Source: Cyanobacteria bacterium NC_groundwater_1444_Ag_S-0.65um_54_12 (GTDB lineage: Bacteria > Cyanobacteriota > Sericytochromatia > S15B-MN24 > VGJW01). Taken from it: a stretch of 9,876 bases of DNA. Below, piece by piece: positions 1-7,166 of the stretch. The notes below the pieces were generated by a model. It saw only the letters and a program-made list of their open reading frames with translations, had not been told where the DNA came from and ran no database searches. Made by a program: the position numbers and the translations under genes. How positions within the stretch are numbered: the stretch's first letter is position 1; every line of letters begins with the position of its first letter. Location: the NCBI GenBank assembly GCA_016267585.1, contig JACQUT010000251.1:1-9876 (forward strand). Direction: 5' to 3'.

Positions 1-1179
1 CATGTGGGCTTGCATGTTCAGGAATTCCATGTTGTAGATGGCATTGAAGGGTGGGAGGCTGCTCTGGCGCCGCTGGATGTCATTTTCCGCGCTGGCTGAT
101 ACCCTCTGGGCATAAGCATTATTTTCCGCCGTTACCAGTTCGCTGAACTTCCGATTCTTGATCACGGCAGCCAGTGGGGCGAGCTGGTTTCCGCTGGCAA
201 TCCACTGGAAGGCACCGTTATCTTGCTTGAGCAAGATCTGCTTACCCTGAGCTAGCATGGTCTTGGCATCGCCAGCCGAGAGCCTGGGGTGGGCCTCTTC
301 TATCACGAACTGGTTGAGCTGCGACGCCTGGCGGATGATGAGGTAACTCTTGCCATTGTCGTAGAGAATGGGTTTGCCCTGAGCTAGCATGGCACGTGCC
401 TCACCTGCCGTGATCTTGGGTTTACGCCCAAAGCTTGCTTCCTTGTGCAGGAGCTTGCGATCGCCCAGGATCTGTACCGGATCCACGGCAACTTTGGTGC
501 GCAGGCGGCCATCGCCAGCCACCAGATCTACCGCATCACCCTGGACCTCGTCCATGGTGATGGGACGAGGCGGGGCGGGCGGCGCTGGCAACTCGATACG
601 CGGTAAAGGCTGCCGCATGGTCGGCACGTAAGCGGGATATTGCGGCATCCAATAATAACGCGGCTCATGCGGTGGTCCGATCGGTGGTGGCACCGGTCCG
701 TCGCCGTAGGCCGGCGGAGGAGTTGGGCGACGATCGTCAATTCCCGGCGGGGTAGGACGATAGCCAGAAGATACCTCGCTGGACAGCGAAATCCCCTCGC
801 TATTGATGGCCAGGTAGCCGCTCTGCAAAGCCGCGGCCAGCTCGCTTACCGACATTTTGCCCTCCGGATTACCGCCGCTGGCACTGTTGATGCGCCGGCG
901 GGCCGCCTCTGAAATGTTGACATCTTCACGCGAAATCCATTTATCGCCCCCTGATAGCTCCTCGGCGATCGCTCGGGCATCAGCGGAAGAAAGGCTGAAA
1001 TCAACGAGCGTGGCAGCGCCGCGGCTAAGAGCATTCTTGGCCTCTCGCGTGCCGTTATCACCGTTGTTGTTGCCAACGCTGCCGACAAAGCGCCCCTCAT
1101 GCGAGTCTATTTTGGTATTTCTATTACTATCGAGCCTGCCTACCAAATTGTCGAAGAAGCTACTGTTTATGCTACTCAC
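1..1179 (-). CDS. Unrecognised protein with EF-hand-like N-terminus, Pro-rich linker and tandem repeat (partial)
   Basis: The frame stays open from a GTG at 1179 to the window edge, giving 393 codons; the C-terminus lies outside. The GTG start is chosen because GAGGAGG (1188-1194) sits 8 nt upstream and an in-frame TAA lies further upstream with no ATG between. Residues 17-28 (DSNRNTKIDSHE) match a full EF-hand loop, with oxygen ligands at positions 1, 3, 5, 9 and 12 and Ile at 8. Two weaker EF-like loops occur near residues 76-87 and 102-113 (GGNPEGKMSVSE). Residues about 141-206 are rich in Pro and Tyr. Two copies of a 44-residue unit follow, each containing MLAQGK (about 264-269 and 308-313). 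There is no signal peptide or membrane segment. I infer a Ca2+-binding modular protein, possibly surface-associated; the family is not recognised. It is divergently transcribed from prfB. The coding call is strong because a 393-codon open frame has a good ribosome site. Confidence 0.85.
   Translation of the reverse strand, partial: MSSINSSFFDNLVGRLDSNRNTKIDSHEGRFVGSVGNNNGDNGTREAKNALSRGAATLVDFSLSSADARAIAEELSGGDKWISREDVNISEAARRRINSASGGNPEGKMSVSELAAALQSGYLAINSEGISLSSEVSSGYRPTPPGIDDRRPTPPPAYGDGPVPPPIGPPHEPRYYWMPQYPAYVPTMRQPLPRIELPAPPAPPRPITMDEVQGDAVDLVAGDGRLRTKVAVDPVQILGDRKLLHKEASFGRKPKITAGEARAMLAQGKPILYDNGKSYLIIRQASQLNQFVIEEAHPRLSAGDAKTMLAQGKQILLKQDNGAFQWIASGNQLAPLAAVIKNRKFSELVTAENNAYAQRVSASAENDIQRRQSSLPPFNAIYNMEFLNMQAHM
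245..260. repeat. 16-bp direct repeat, copy 1 (CCCTGAGCTAGCATGG)
   Basis: Identical to 377-392 and offset by 132 bp, exactly 44 codons, so it is in frame. It encodes the MLAQG core of the second protein repeat in the minus-strand gene. The DNA identity suggests a fairly recent duplication or strong constraint on that core. Confidence 0.8.
377..392. repeat. 16-bp direct repeat, copy 2 (CCCTGAGCTAGCATGG)
   Basis: Partner of 245-260. It encodes the MLAQG core of the first protein repeat, near residue 264. The flanking residues also align (AGEARAMLAQGKPIL against AGDAKTMLAQGKQIL), while the DNA around the 16-mer has diverged. Confidence 0.8.
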
Positions 1180-1400
1180 CTTTGTTTCCTCCTCGGTGAA
1201 AAACCGTTGTACTACTGACTGCTGGCAACGTTATAGGCTTGTTAAGTAGTTAGCTTTCTTATGGCCACATTAAAGACGGGCCAAGATTGCCTCGACAAAC
1301 GAGCAGCAAGAGCGTCCGGCATGAAAGTTCTACCGTGAGTCTGGCGGCCATCAGCCGAAGTAGCTATTATGGTTGGATAATGATGTTGAGGTAGCTAACG
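1180..1400. other. Divergent intergenic spacer
   Basis: This spacer separates the divergent minus-strand gene and prfB and must hold promoters for both. I see no convincing -35/-10 pair. The best -10-like hexamer on the plus strand is GATAAT at 1376-1381, but no matching -35 lies 16-18 bp upstream. GAGG at 1388-1391 is a modest ribosome site for the ATG at 1401. No structured RNA was recognised. Confidence 0.5.
1188..1194 (-). promoter_or_regulatory. Ribosome binding site fixing the GTG start of the minus-strand gene
   Basis: On the minus strand GAGGAGG lies 8 nt upstream of GTG at 1179. This is the reason for choosing GTG over the internal ATG codons. Confidence 0.75.
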
Positions 1401-2537
1401 ATGCTTGCTGAAGCTAGAACTGAATTGAATACTCTCAAGACGCGCATAGACGAAGCCAGGAGGCACCTTTGACCCTGATCGCCTGCTAAAACGTTTAGAA
1501 GTGCTAGAGTCGAAGGCGAGCGAAATACTTTCTGGTCGGACGCCGCCAAGGCGCAGGCTATCATGCAAGAAATCAATCTATTGCGCGGGCAGCTAGAACG
1601 CCTGAGAGTTTGGGAGCGTCTGGCGGAAGATACAGATGTACTCATCGAGTTGGGCCTGGAAGCAGCTGACAATTCGGTATTGCCAGAAGTTCAAGAGAGC
1701 CTGGCGAATTTGCGCAAAGAGCTCGCCGAATGGGAAGTAGAGCAACTGCTAGGTGGCGAGTACGATAATCAGCCAGCCATCTTGGATATCAGTGCTGGTG
1801 CGGGTGGAACTGATGCGCAAGACTGGGCGCAGATGTTGCTGCGCATGTACACGCGCTGGGCTGAAGAACACGGCTATAAGGTAGAGCTAGCCGATGAATC
1901 GCTCGGTGAAGAAGCGGGAATAAAATCGGCTACTATCATTATCAGCGGGGCTCCGTTTGCTTTTGGCAGGCTAGTTGCCGAAAAAGGCGTGCATCGGCTG
2001 GTGAGGATCTCGCCTTTCAATGCTGCCTCCAAGCGCCAGACCGCCTTTACTCGGGTAGGCGTGACGCCGGAGATCCCGGAATCGGCTCCCGTAGAAATCA
2101 ATCCCTCTGAACTAAAAATCGATACCTATCGCTCCGGGGGTGCCGGCGGGCAAAATGTGAACAAAGTCGAGACGGCAGTCCGGCTCACTCATCTACCTAC
2201 CGGAATAGTGGTAGCCTGTCAAAATGAACGTTCGCAATACCAGAACCGGGAAACCGCCATGCGTATTTTGCGCGCCAAGCTTTACGAGCGACAGCGCGAG
2301 GAGCATGAGGGCAGAATTGCCGGCTTGAAGGGTGCTCACACCGAAGCGGCGTGGGGCAATCAGATCAGAAGCTATGTGTTGCATCCCTACAGCATGGTGA
2401 AAGATCACCGCACGGGTGCCGAAACTGGCAACATCGGGGCAGTGCTCGACGGGGAAATCGATCTCTTCATTGAGGCGTATCTCAGGAGCAAGGCGTCTGG
2501 CGAATGGCAGGCGACGGTAGGGATAACCGATCTATGA
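1401..2537 (+). CDS. prfB: Peptide chain release factor 2 (RF2), with programmed frameshift
   Basis: RF2 ends translation at UAA and UGA by reading the stop codon and triggering peptide release on the ribosome. ATG 1401 opens a 23-codon leader ending CTT-TGA (1467-1472). A +1 shift there continues as [18 protein letters not shown], the normal RF2 N-terminal helix. The rest ([17 protein letters not shown] and onward) is read one frame back, from about 1524, so one base appears to be missing near AAA 1523-1525. With both shifts the product is about 378 residues (E. coli RF2 has 365). The RF2-specific SPF motif is near 204-206 and the catalytic GGQ near 249-251, matching E. coli positions within one residue. 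[14 protein letters not shown] segment follows GGQ. The C-terminus is slightly long. From ATG 1563 alone the frame is intact (324 codons), but that start would omit part of domain 1. Identity is very sure; functionality depends on whether the second frame change is real. Confidence 0.93.
1458..1473 (+). promoter_or_regulatory. prfB +1 programmed ribosomal frameshift site
   Basis: AGGAGG, a 3-nt spacer (CAC), CTT, TGA and a following C reproduce the E. coli layout (AGGGGG-TAT-CTT-TGA-C). The Shine-Dalgarno-like hexamer, the slippery CTT, the in-frame UGA and the weak-termination C are all present. By the known mechanism, low RF2 slows termination at this UGA and lets the ribosome slip +1, giving autoregulation. 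Confidence 0.93.
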
Positions 2538-2574
2538 TCAGAACCTGGTTCGGGGCTCGCTCAAGGAAACTAGC

Positions 2575-3594
2575 ATGTTAGATCCAGTTACAGTGCGCGC
2601 TCTCCTTTCAAGAATGAACGGCGCGCGCATATTGGTCTTGGGCGATCTGATAGCCGACGAGTTTCTGCTAGGCGAAGTGGAACGGATTTCTCGCGAAGCA
2701 CCAGTATTGATTCTCAGGCATTGTGCCACCAATCTCATGCCCGGTGGAGCGGCCAATGCCGCAGCCAATATTACCGCACTGCGCGGCAAAGCAGAAATGC
2801 TCGGGATAGTAGGAAAAGATCCGACCGGGCGTCAGCTCTTGACCTTCCTGGAAGGCATACGGGTCACCACGCGTTGTGTAGTACTGGATCCTACCAGGCC
2901 TACTACCACGAAAACTCGCATTTCGGCCAGCTCTTCACAGTTAGTGGCTCAACAAATCGTCCGGGTCGACCGCTTGGTGCGCGATGATATAGCACCGGAG
3001 ATTGAGGATAGCTTGATTGCCGCTATCGAGGCACGTTTGCCAGGTGCGGAAGCTCTCTTGATCTCGGATTACCGGAATGGCTTGCTAACCCCCAGGTTAC
3101 GCGAAGTGGCATTGCAGCTGGGGTTAGCGCAGCGCAAATTGTTGGTGGTTGATACTCAGGGCGATTTACAAAGCTACCGGGGGGCAGCGGTGTTTACCCC
3201 TAATCAGCCCGAAGCCGAAGCAGCGGTGGGATTTCCGATCACTGACGCCGCGTCGTTGAAACGTGCCGGACTGCAGTTGCTGGAGTGCCTGGAGGCCGAA
3301 GCGATTCTGATTACCCGTGGTGCCAACGGTATTGCGTTGTTCGAGCGTGATCGGGAAATGCAGGAGATACCGGCCTTCAACCGTTCGGAAGTATTTGATG
3401 TGACGGGTGCGGGCGACACGGTAGCGGGAACTCTTACTTTGGCATTGGCGGCGGGAGCTACTTATTGCGAAGCCGCCGTCCTGGCCAACTTGGCGGCGTC
3501 GCAGGTCGTCCGGCGTTTCGGGACATCGACTGTTAATGGCGCGGAACTGGTTGCTGCGGTAGAGCAATTGAGTCGTTCTACTGCGACTGAATGA
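2575..3594 (+). CDS. rfaE1: PfkB-family sugar kinase, heptose-7-phosphate kinase (RfaE domain I / HldE-N type)
   Basis: The expected reaction is ATP-dependent phosphorylation of D-glycero-D-manno-heptose 7-phosphate at C1 in the cytosol, an early step to ADP-heptose. The 339-residue product has the ribokinase/PfkB layout: a GDLIADEF strand near 23-30, then GEVERISREAPV like the RfaE substrate region, PGGAANAAANI near 56-66, and the C-terminal signature DVTGAGDT at 275-282 with catalytic Asp281. The length fits a stand-alone kinase domain rather than fused HldE (about 475). AAGGAA at 2563-2568 supports ATG 2575. It lies 37 bp after prfB, and its stop overlaps the start of the nucleotidyltransferase gene, which supports the heptose assignment over other PfkB sugar kinases. 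Substrate and anomer (HldE or HldA type) cannot be told from sequence alone. Confidence 0.85.
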   Translation: MLDPVTVRALLSRMNGARILVLGDLIADEFLLGEVERISREAPVLILRHCATNLMPGGAANAAANITALRGKAEMLGIVGKDPTGRQLLTFLEGIRVTTRCVVLDPTRPTTTKTRISASSSQLVAQQIVRVDRLVRDDIAPEIEDSLIAAIEARLPGAEALLISDYRNGLLTPRLREVALQLGLAQRKLLVVDTQGDLQSYRGAAVFTPNQPEAEAAVGFPITDAASLKRAGLQLLECLEAEAILITRGANGIALFERDREMQEIPAFNRSEVFDVTGAGDTVAGTLTLALAAGATYCEAAVLANLAASQVVRRFGTSTVNGAELVAAVEQLSRSTATE

Positions 3595-4091
3595 TTACGA
3601 TGAAAGTGTCATTGGCTGAGCAAATAGCTGAACAAGTCCGTACCTGGCAGCAGAGCGGCGAGAAAGTAGTCTTTACCAATGGTTGTTTCGATTTGCTGCA
3701 TGTAGGGCATGTTCGCTACTTGACGGCGGCGCGTGCGCTGGGCGATCGCTTGGTCGTCGGTTTGAACACCGATGCTAGCGTGCGTAAGCTAAAAGGAAGC
3801 GAACGTCCCATTTTGCCAGAGCAGGAGCGAGCGGAATTAATTGCGGCATTGCGCTGTGTCGATGCCGTGGTTCTTTTCGAGGAAGACACTGCCTGCCAAT
3901 TGCTCCGTCAATTGCAACCAGATATTTATGCGAAGGGTGGTGATTATCAGCGCCAGATTTTGCCAGAGGCAATAACGGTGCAGGAAATAGGGAGTCGCTT
4001 GGCAATCTTGCCTTTTGTGGCAGGATATTCTACTACGCGACTTATCGAACGAATAGGTAACAACAAAGGCAACTGCTCATCTACAGCCTGA
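3591..4091 (+). CDS. rfaE2: D-glycero-D-manno-heptose 1-phosphate nucleotidyltransferase (RfaE domain II / HldE-C type)
   Basis: This enzyme is expected to transfer AMP from ATP to heptose 1-phosphate, giving ADP-heptose. The 166-residue cytidylyltransferase fold is complete: FTNGCFDLLHVGHVRYL with the HxGH catalytic signature at 37-40, KGSERPI at 68-74, KGGDY at 115-119, and the GYSTTRLIERI end near 145-155 that carries the family's STT motif. ATG 3591 overlaps the kinase stop (ATGA), implying translational coupling; ATG 3600 is an alternative that removes three residues. In E. coli the two activities are one protein (HldE); here they are adjacent separate genes, as in several other bacteria. 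The nucleotide donor is inferred from the family. Confidence 0.9.
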   Translation: MITMKVSLAEQIAEQVRTWQQSGEKVVFTNGCFDLLHVGHVRYLTAARALGDRLVVGLNTDASVRKLKGSERPILPEQERAELIAALRCVDAVVLFEEDTACQLLRQLQPDIYAKGGDYQRQILPEAITVQEIGSRLAILPFVAGYSTTRLIERIGNNKGNCSSTA

Positions 4092-4101
4092 ACGGCTGTT
4101 C

Positions 4102-4108
4102 AAGGAGA
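4102..4108 (+). promoter_or_regulatory. Ribosome binding site supporting a TTG start
   Basis: AAGGAGA lies 5 nt upstream of TTG 4114. There is no ATG or GTG at a comparable position in this frame, so this site decides the start of the DUF4330-like gene. Confidence 0.7.
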
Positions 4109-4113
4109 TCTCT

Positions 4114-4629
4114 TTGATAATAGACAGCGAGGGACGTCTTTTCGGTCGCATAAACATAATAGATATCGGAATTCTACTGGTTTTATTACTGGCTTTGCTA
4201 GGAGCCATGCTGGCGCGCGCTGGTTATGCCGGTATCAATGCCAAAGTCAAGGGAACGGCAGTGGTAGAAGTTGATTGTCTTATCAGGGGTTCGCTGCTGC
4301 GACCGGCTGATTTGTTCAAGGCTGGTGACCGGACTTTTATCACATTACGCAATGTTCCTTATAGCAGCGTAGCAGTAGTAGCTATCCACTCGCAATCCCG
4401 AATGATTGCAGTTCCGTCACCCGATGGCAAGGCAGTGACTGCCCTGCCGGATCCTACTGAACCATATGGAAAGGATTTGCTGGTCACTATTCGCGAGCGA
4501 GCGGCGCTTACCGATGATGGTGTGGTATTTGGCGATAGCAAGGTAAAAGTAGGTGTTCCGATCGAACTAGAGGGTTTCAAATATCGCTTGAAGGGTTCGA
4601 TCGTGGATATTCGCATAAATAAGTCTTGA
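4114..4629 (+). CDS. DUF4330-like single-pass membrane-anchored protein
   Basis: The 171-residue product begins with TTG, followed by IIDSEGRLFGRINIIDIG, the conserved N-terminal signature I associate with DUF4330 proteins of cyanobacteria and relatives. One hydrophobic helix (about 14-36) is followed by a soluble domain of roughly 135 residues rich in beta-type alternation. That domain includes a paired GD..FITLRNVPY segment and a C-terminal GFKYRLKGSIVDIRI strand. Topology is probably N-in, with the domain outside the membrane. The function of the family is unknown. It lies 22 bp after rfaE2 and its TGA overlaps the start of the IctB-like gene, so it probably works with the envelope-glycan genes around it; that is inference from position only. 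The family call is from memory of the N-terminal motif. Confidence 0.75.
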   Translation: MIIDSEGRLFGRINIIDIGILLVLLLALLGAMLARAGYAGINAKVKGTAVVEVDCLIRGSLLRPADLFKAGDRTFITLRNVPYSSVAVVAIHSQSRMIAVPSPDGKAVTALPDPTEPYGKDLLVTIRERAALTDDGVVFGDSKVKVGVPIELEGFKYRLKGSIVDIRINKS

Positions 4630-6023
4630 TGTTCACTAAATTGGCGCTTTCAGAGCTAGAAGGCAACTGGCGAGCCATCTGGACTGGCTCGTGGCTCATC
4701 AGGATCCAGGTCGCGTTCAGAAACTCGCTAGTGGAACGTCTGGCGCCTTATTTGTCTTCGAGCTGGACAGCTCGTCTTACTCCGCTAGCAGTAGCTTTGT
4801 TGGTAGCACTGCTGGTTTTTGCTTCACCCTTGGTGAGCACCGGTATGAACGCCTTACTGATATTGCTGGCGGGAAGTGCTGTCGTGCTCCGTGCTTTGTT
4901 TCACCCGCCGACTGAAGAAGACACCACGTCGCTAGACATACCATTACTGGTATTGCTAGCCATTGTCCTGATTGCTACTGCCTCGTCTCCGTTCCCGTGG
5001 GCAGCGGCCAAAGGGTTAACAAAGTGGGTGATTTTTCTGCTGGCCTACGGTGTTTTTCGCGATGTTTTCAGACGCGGTGGGCTTACCGCGCGCTTGGTGA
5101 TCGGGGCGGTGCTAGCCGTGGCTTTGCTAGAAGCACTACTAGGGCTGTATCAGTTCAAGATTCATGTTCCACCACTGGCCACGTGGGAGGACGCAGAAGC
5201 TGAACTGAACCTGACCAGGGTTTATGGTACTCTGCGCAATCCCAATTTGCTGGGCGGCTATCTGGTCGCGGTCGTTCCCCTGGGGATAGCGGGCATGCTG
5301 GCGTGGCGTGGCCCTTTACGTTGGTTGGCAGCCGGGGTGGCGATTGCCGGGCCGCTTGCCCTGTATTTGACTTACTCACGAGGAGCCTATGTTGCTTTGG
5401 GAGCAGAAGCCAGCATGCTGGCGATTCTTGGCTTGAGTGCTGGATGGCGAAAGCAACGAACTTACTGGATATTGGGCTTGGGCCTGGCTGCGTTGCTGAC
5501 TTTGAGTCTTTGGGGTTGGTATCATAGCCCTACTTTTCATAACCGCCTGACTAGTATATTGAGCCTGCACGCCGATTCTTCTAACTCTTTCCGTATGAAT
5601 GTCTGGCGAGCTACCTGGCAGATGATCAGAGATTCGTGGTGGATCGGGGTGGGCATCGGCAATGACGCTTTTCGCCATAGTTACTCTCTTTATATGGTCA
5701 GTGGTTATGAGGCATTGGGAGCTTACAATGTTTTGCTGGAATGGCTGGCAGAGGCAGGTGTCGGGGGGGCGATCGCCTTCTTGTGGTTGGTGATCGCAGC
5801 AATGACTCGGGCACTCGAATGTTTCAATAAAGCTGAGGCAAGGCCATGGGCTGCTGGAACGGCGGTGGCATTGCTGGGTTTACTGGTCCACGGGATGGTA
5901 GATACCGTTTTTTTCCGTCCTGCGGTGCAACTACCGTTCTGGCTGCTGCTGGCTATTGTTGTCAATTTACCGCGCATTGCGGCTTATAGCGACCGGGCCG
6001 CTTCGCTTCACGTGGCGGGGTAA
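4629..6023 (+). CDS. ictB: IctB-family O-antigen ligase-like polytopic membrane protein
   Basis: The 464-residue membrane protein has about ten hydrophobic segments (for example 51-70, 74-90, 104-120, 130-145, 152-175, 206-226, 232-248, 281-297, 380-395, 408-424, 432-448). IctB-type landmarks in order are TRVYGTLRNPNLLGGYL (196-212), LTYSRGAYVALG (247-258), DSSNSFRMNVW (316-326), GVGIGNDAF (340-348) and HGMVDTVFFRP (421-431). The fold is Wzy_C/WaaL-like. IctB was first named as an inorganic carbon transporter in cyanobacteria, while the homology points to glycan ligation. Here the neighbours are heptose genes, favouring an envelope role. WaaL enzymes have a catalytic His in an HN..L..E.G motif; here it reads AYNVLLEWLAEAG (365-377), with Tyr in that place. 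ATG 4629 overlaps the upstream TGA (TGATG); TTG 4626 is a less likely start. No clear ribosome site is seen, so coupling is likely. Confidence 0.85.
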   Translation: MFTKLALSELEGNWRAIWTGSWLIRIQVAFRNSLVERLAPYLSSSWTARLTPLAVALLVALLVFASPLVSTGMNALLILLAGSAVVLRALFHPPTEEDTTSLDIPLLVLLAIVLIATASSPFPWAAAKGLTKWVIFLLAYGVFRDVFRRGGLTARLVIGAVLAVALLEALLGLYQFKIHVPPLATWEDAEAELNLTRVYGTLRNPNLLGGYLVAVVPLGIAGMLAWRGPLRWLAAGVAIAGPLALYLTYSRGAYVALGAEASMLAILGLSAGWRKQRTYWILGLGLAALLTLSLWGWYHSPTFHNRLTSILSLHADSSNSFRMNVWRATWQMIRDSWWIGVGIGNDAFRHSYSLYMVSGYEALGAYNVLLEWLAEAGVGGAIAFLWLVIAAMTRALECFNKAEARPWAAGTAVALLGLLVHGMVDTVFFRPAVQLPFWLLLAIVVNLPRIAAYSDRAASLHVAG

Positions 6024-6030
6024 TGATCCG

Positions 6031-7137
6031 ATGAGTATCCCGAGCCGGAGAATTCGCAAGATTCTGTTCATTCACTTCGGGGGAATCGGGGATGTCATAT
6101 TGGCCTTCCCGGCCTTGCAATCGCTGCGCGAGACTTTTCCCGCCGCCCGGATAACGACGCTGGTAGAACCGCGCGCCAAGGGTATAAAAGCTTTCAGTCC
6201 TGCCATTGACGAAGTATTGACGTTTGCTGCCAAGGCTCGCCCCACGGTAGGTGAGTTGCTAGATTTGGTAGGACAGTTGCGGCATGGTGCCTTCGATTTA
6301 GGAATAGCCTCGGGGCGAAGTCCCGTCATGCCGGCGTTGCTGTGGCTGGCAGGCATACGCTGGCGTATTGGTTACGCTGCCAATTGCTTGGCATGGACAC
6401 TGAGTAGAGCTATCCCGCTGCAGACTCAGCAATATGCAGGAAATATGTACTATGATCTGATAGTTCCGTTAGTGAAGATACCGCCACGCTTGCCGCAGGT
6501 AGCGCTTGCTCCCGAAGATCGTGCTTGGGCAGTTGAATTCCTGGTCCGGCGCGGGGTAGTTGATGGCGATCGCCTGGTGGTGATTCATCCTGGTGCATCT
6601 CGGATGGCCGAGCTGCGTGGTATACACAAGACTTGGTCACCAGCCAACTGGGTAGAATTGATCCAACGGCTCAAATCAGCTGGGTTTCAATTGGTCTTGG
6701 CTGGTGGGCCAGATGACGAGGAAGTTATCAAAACTATCCTGGCTGGATTGTTCTGGCATTCCGCTGGTGACAAAGTTCACCTCGCTTATGGCCAGACCAA
6801 TTCCCTGGGGCAATTGGCTGCCCTGATCCAGCGAGGACAATTGTTGATTGCGGTGGATTCCGCACCCATGCATCTAGGAGTGGCGGTCGGGACGCCTACT
6901 GTCGCGCTATTTGGCCCGACCGATCCGCAAAAGCTACTACCTGCTGGCACGATGCATCAGGCAGTTCATGTTACGGGTCTGCCATGTCGGCCTTGCCTTT
7001 GGGATAGACGAAATACGACTTGCCACGAGCTTACTTGTCTGAACAGCTTGGCGGTAGAGCAGGTATTACAAGCGGTATGGCGTGCGTTACCAAACCAGGT
7101 GCCTAGCTCTGAGGCGCCAGGGTGTGAAAGGCTATAG
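6031..7137 (+). CDS. Glycosyltransferase family 9 (ADP-heptose:LPS heptosyltransferase-like)
   Basis: GT9 enzymes transfer heptose from ADP-heptose to a lipid-linked or LPS-core acceptor at the inner face of the membrane. The 368-residue product shows the N-terminal GGIGDVILAFPAL (17-29) with the conserved Asp21, HPGAS (186-190) starting the nucleotide-sugar domain, KTWSPANW (200-207), and DSAPMHLGVAVGTPTVALFG (276-295) followed by PTDP. A Cys cluster (319, 322, 331, 336) near the C-terminus is common in GT9 proteins. ATG 6031 is chosen because MSIPSRRIRKILFIHFGG is the usual GT9 beginning; GGCGGGG 10 nt upstream may serve as ribosome site. It starts 7 bp after the IctB-like gene. It is the only glycosyltransferase here and the natural consumer of the heptose made by rfaE1/rfaE2. 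The acceptor is unknown. Confidence 0.88.
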   Translation: MSIPSRRIRKILFIHFGGIGDVILAFPALQSLRETFPAARITTLVEPRAKGIKAFSPAIDEVLTFAAKARPTVGELLDLVGQLRHGAFDLGIASGRSPVMPALLWLAGIRWRIGYAANCLAWTLSRAIPLQTQQYAGNMYYDLIVPLVKIPPRLPQVALAPEDRAWAVEFLVRRGVVDGDRLVVIHPGASRMAELRGIHKTWSPANWVELIQRLKSAGFQLVLAGGPDDEEVIKTILAGLFWHSAGDKVHLAYGQTNSLGQLAALIQRGQLLIAVDSAPMHLGVAVGTPTVALFGPTDPQKLLPAGTMHQAVHVTGLPCRPCLWDRRNTTCHELTCLNSLAVEQVLQAVWRALPNQVPSSEAPGCERL

Positions 7138-7166
7138 CAAACTTACGTCAAGAGGAGCTTGGGAAT

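Noticed and set aside
389..912. Plus-strand open frames across the first kilobase
   Set aside because: They lie opposite the 393-codon minus-strand frame, which has the better ribosome site and protein-like composition; they are Arg/Ser-rich shadows.
1563..1565. ATG 1563 as the true start of prfB
   Set aside because: The RF2 N-terminal sequence is encoded upstream together with a canonical frameshift site; this ATG lies inside domain 1 and has only a weak upstream ribosome site.
2541..2551. GAACCTGGTTC palindrome between prfB and rfaE1 as an operator
   Set aside because: It is a single copy, short, and has no promoter next to it; chance is likely.
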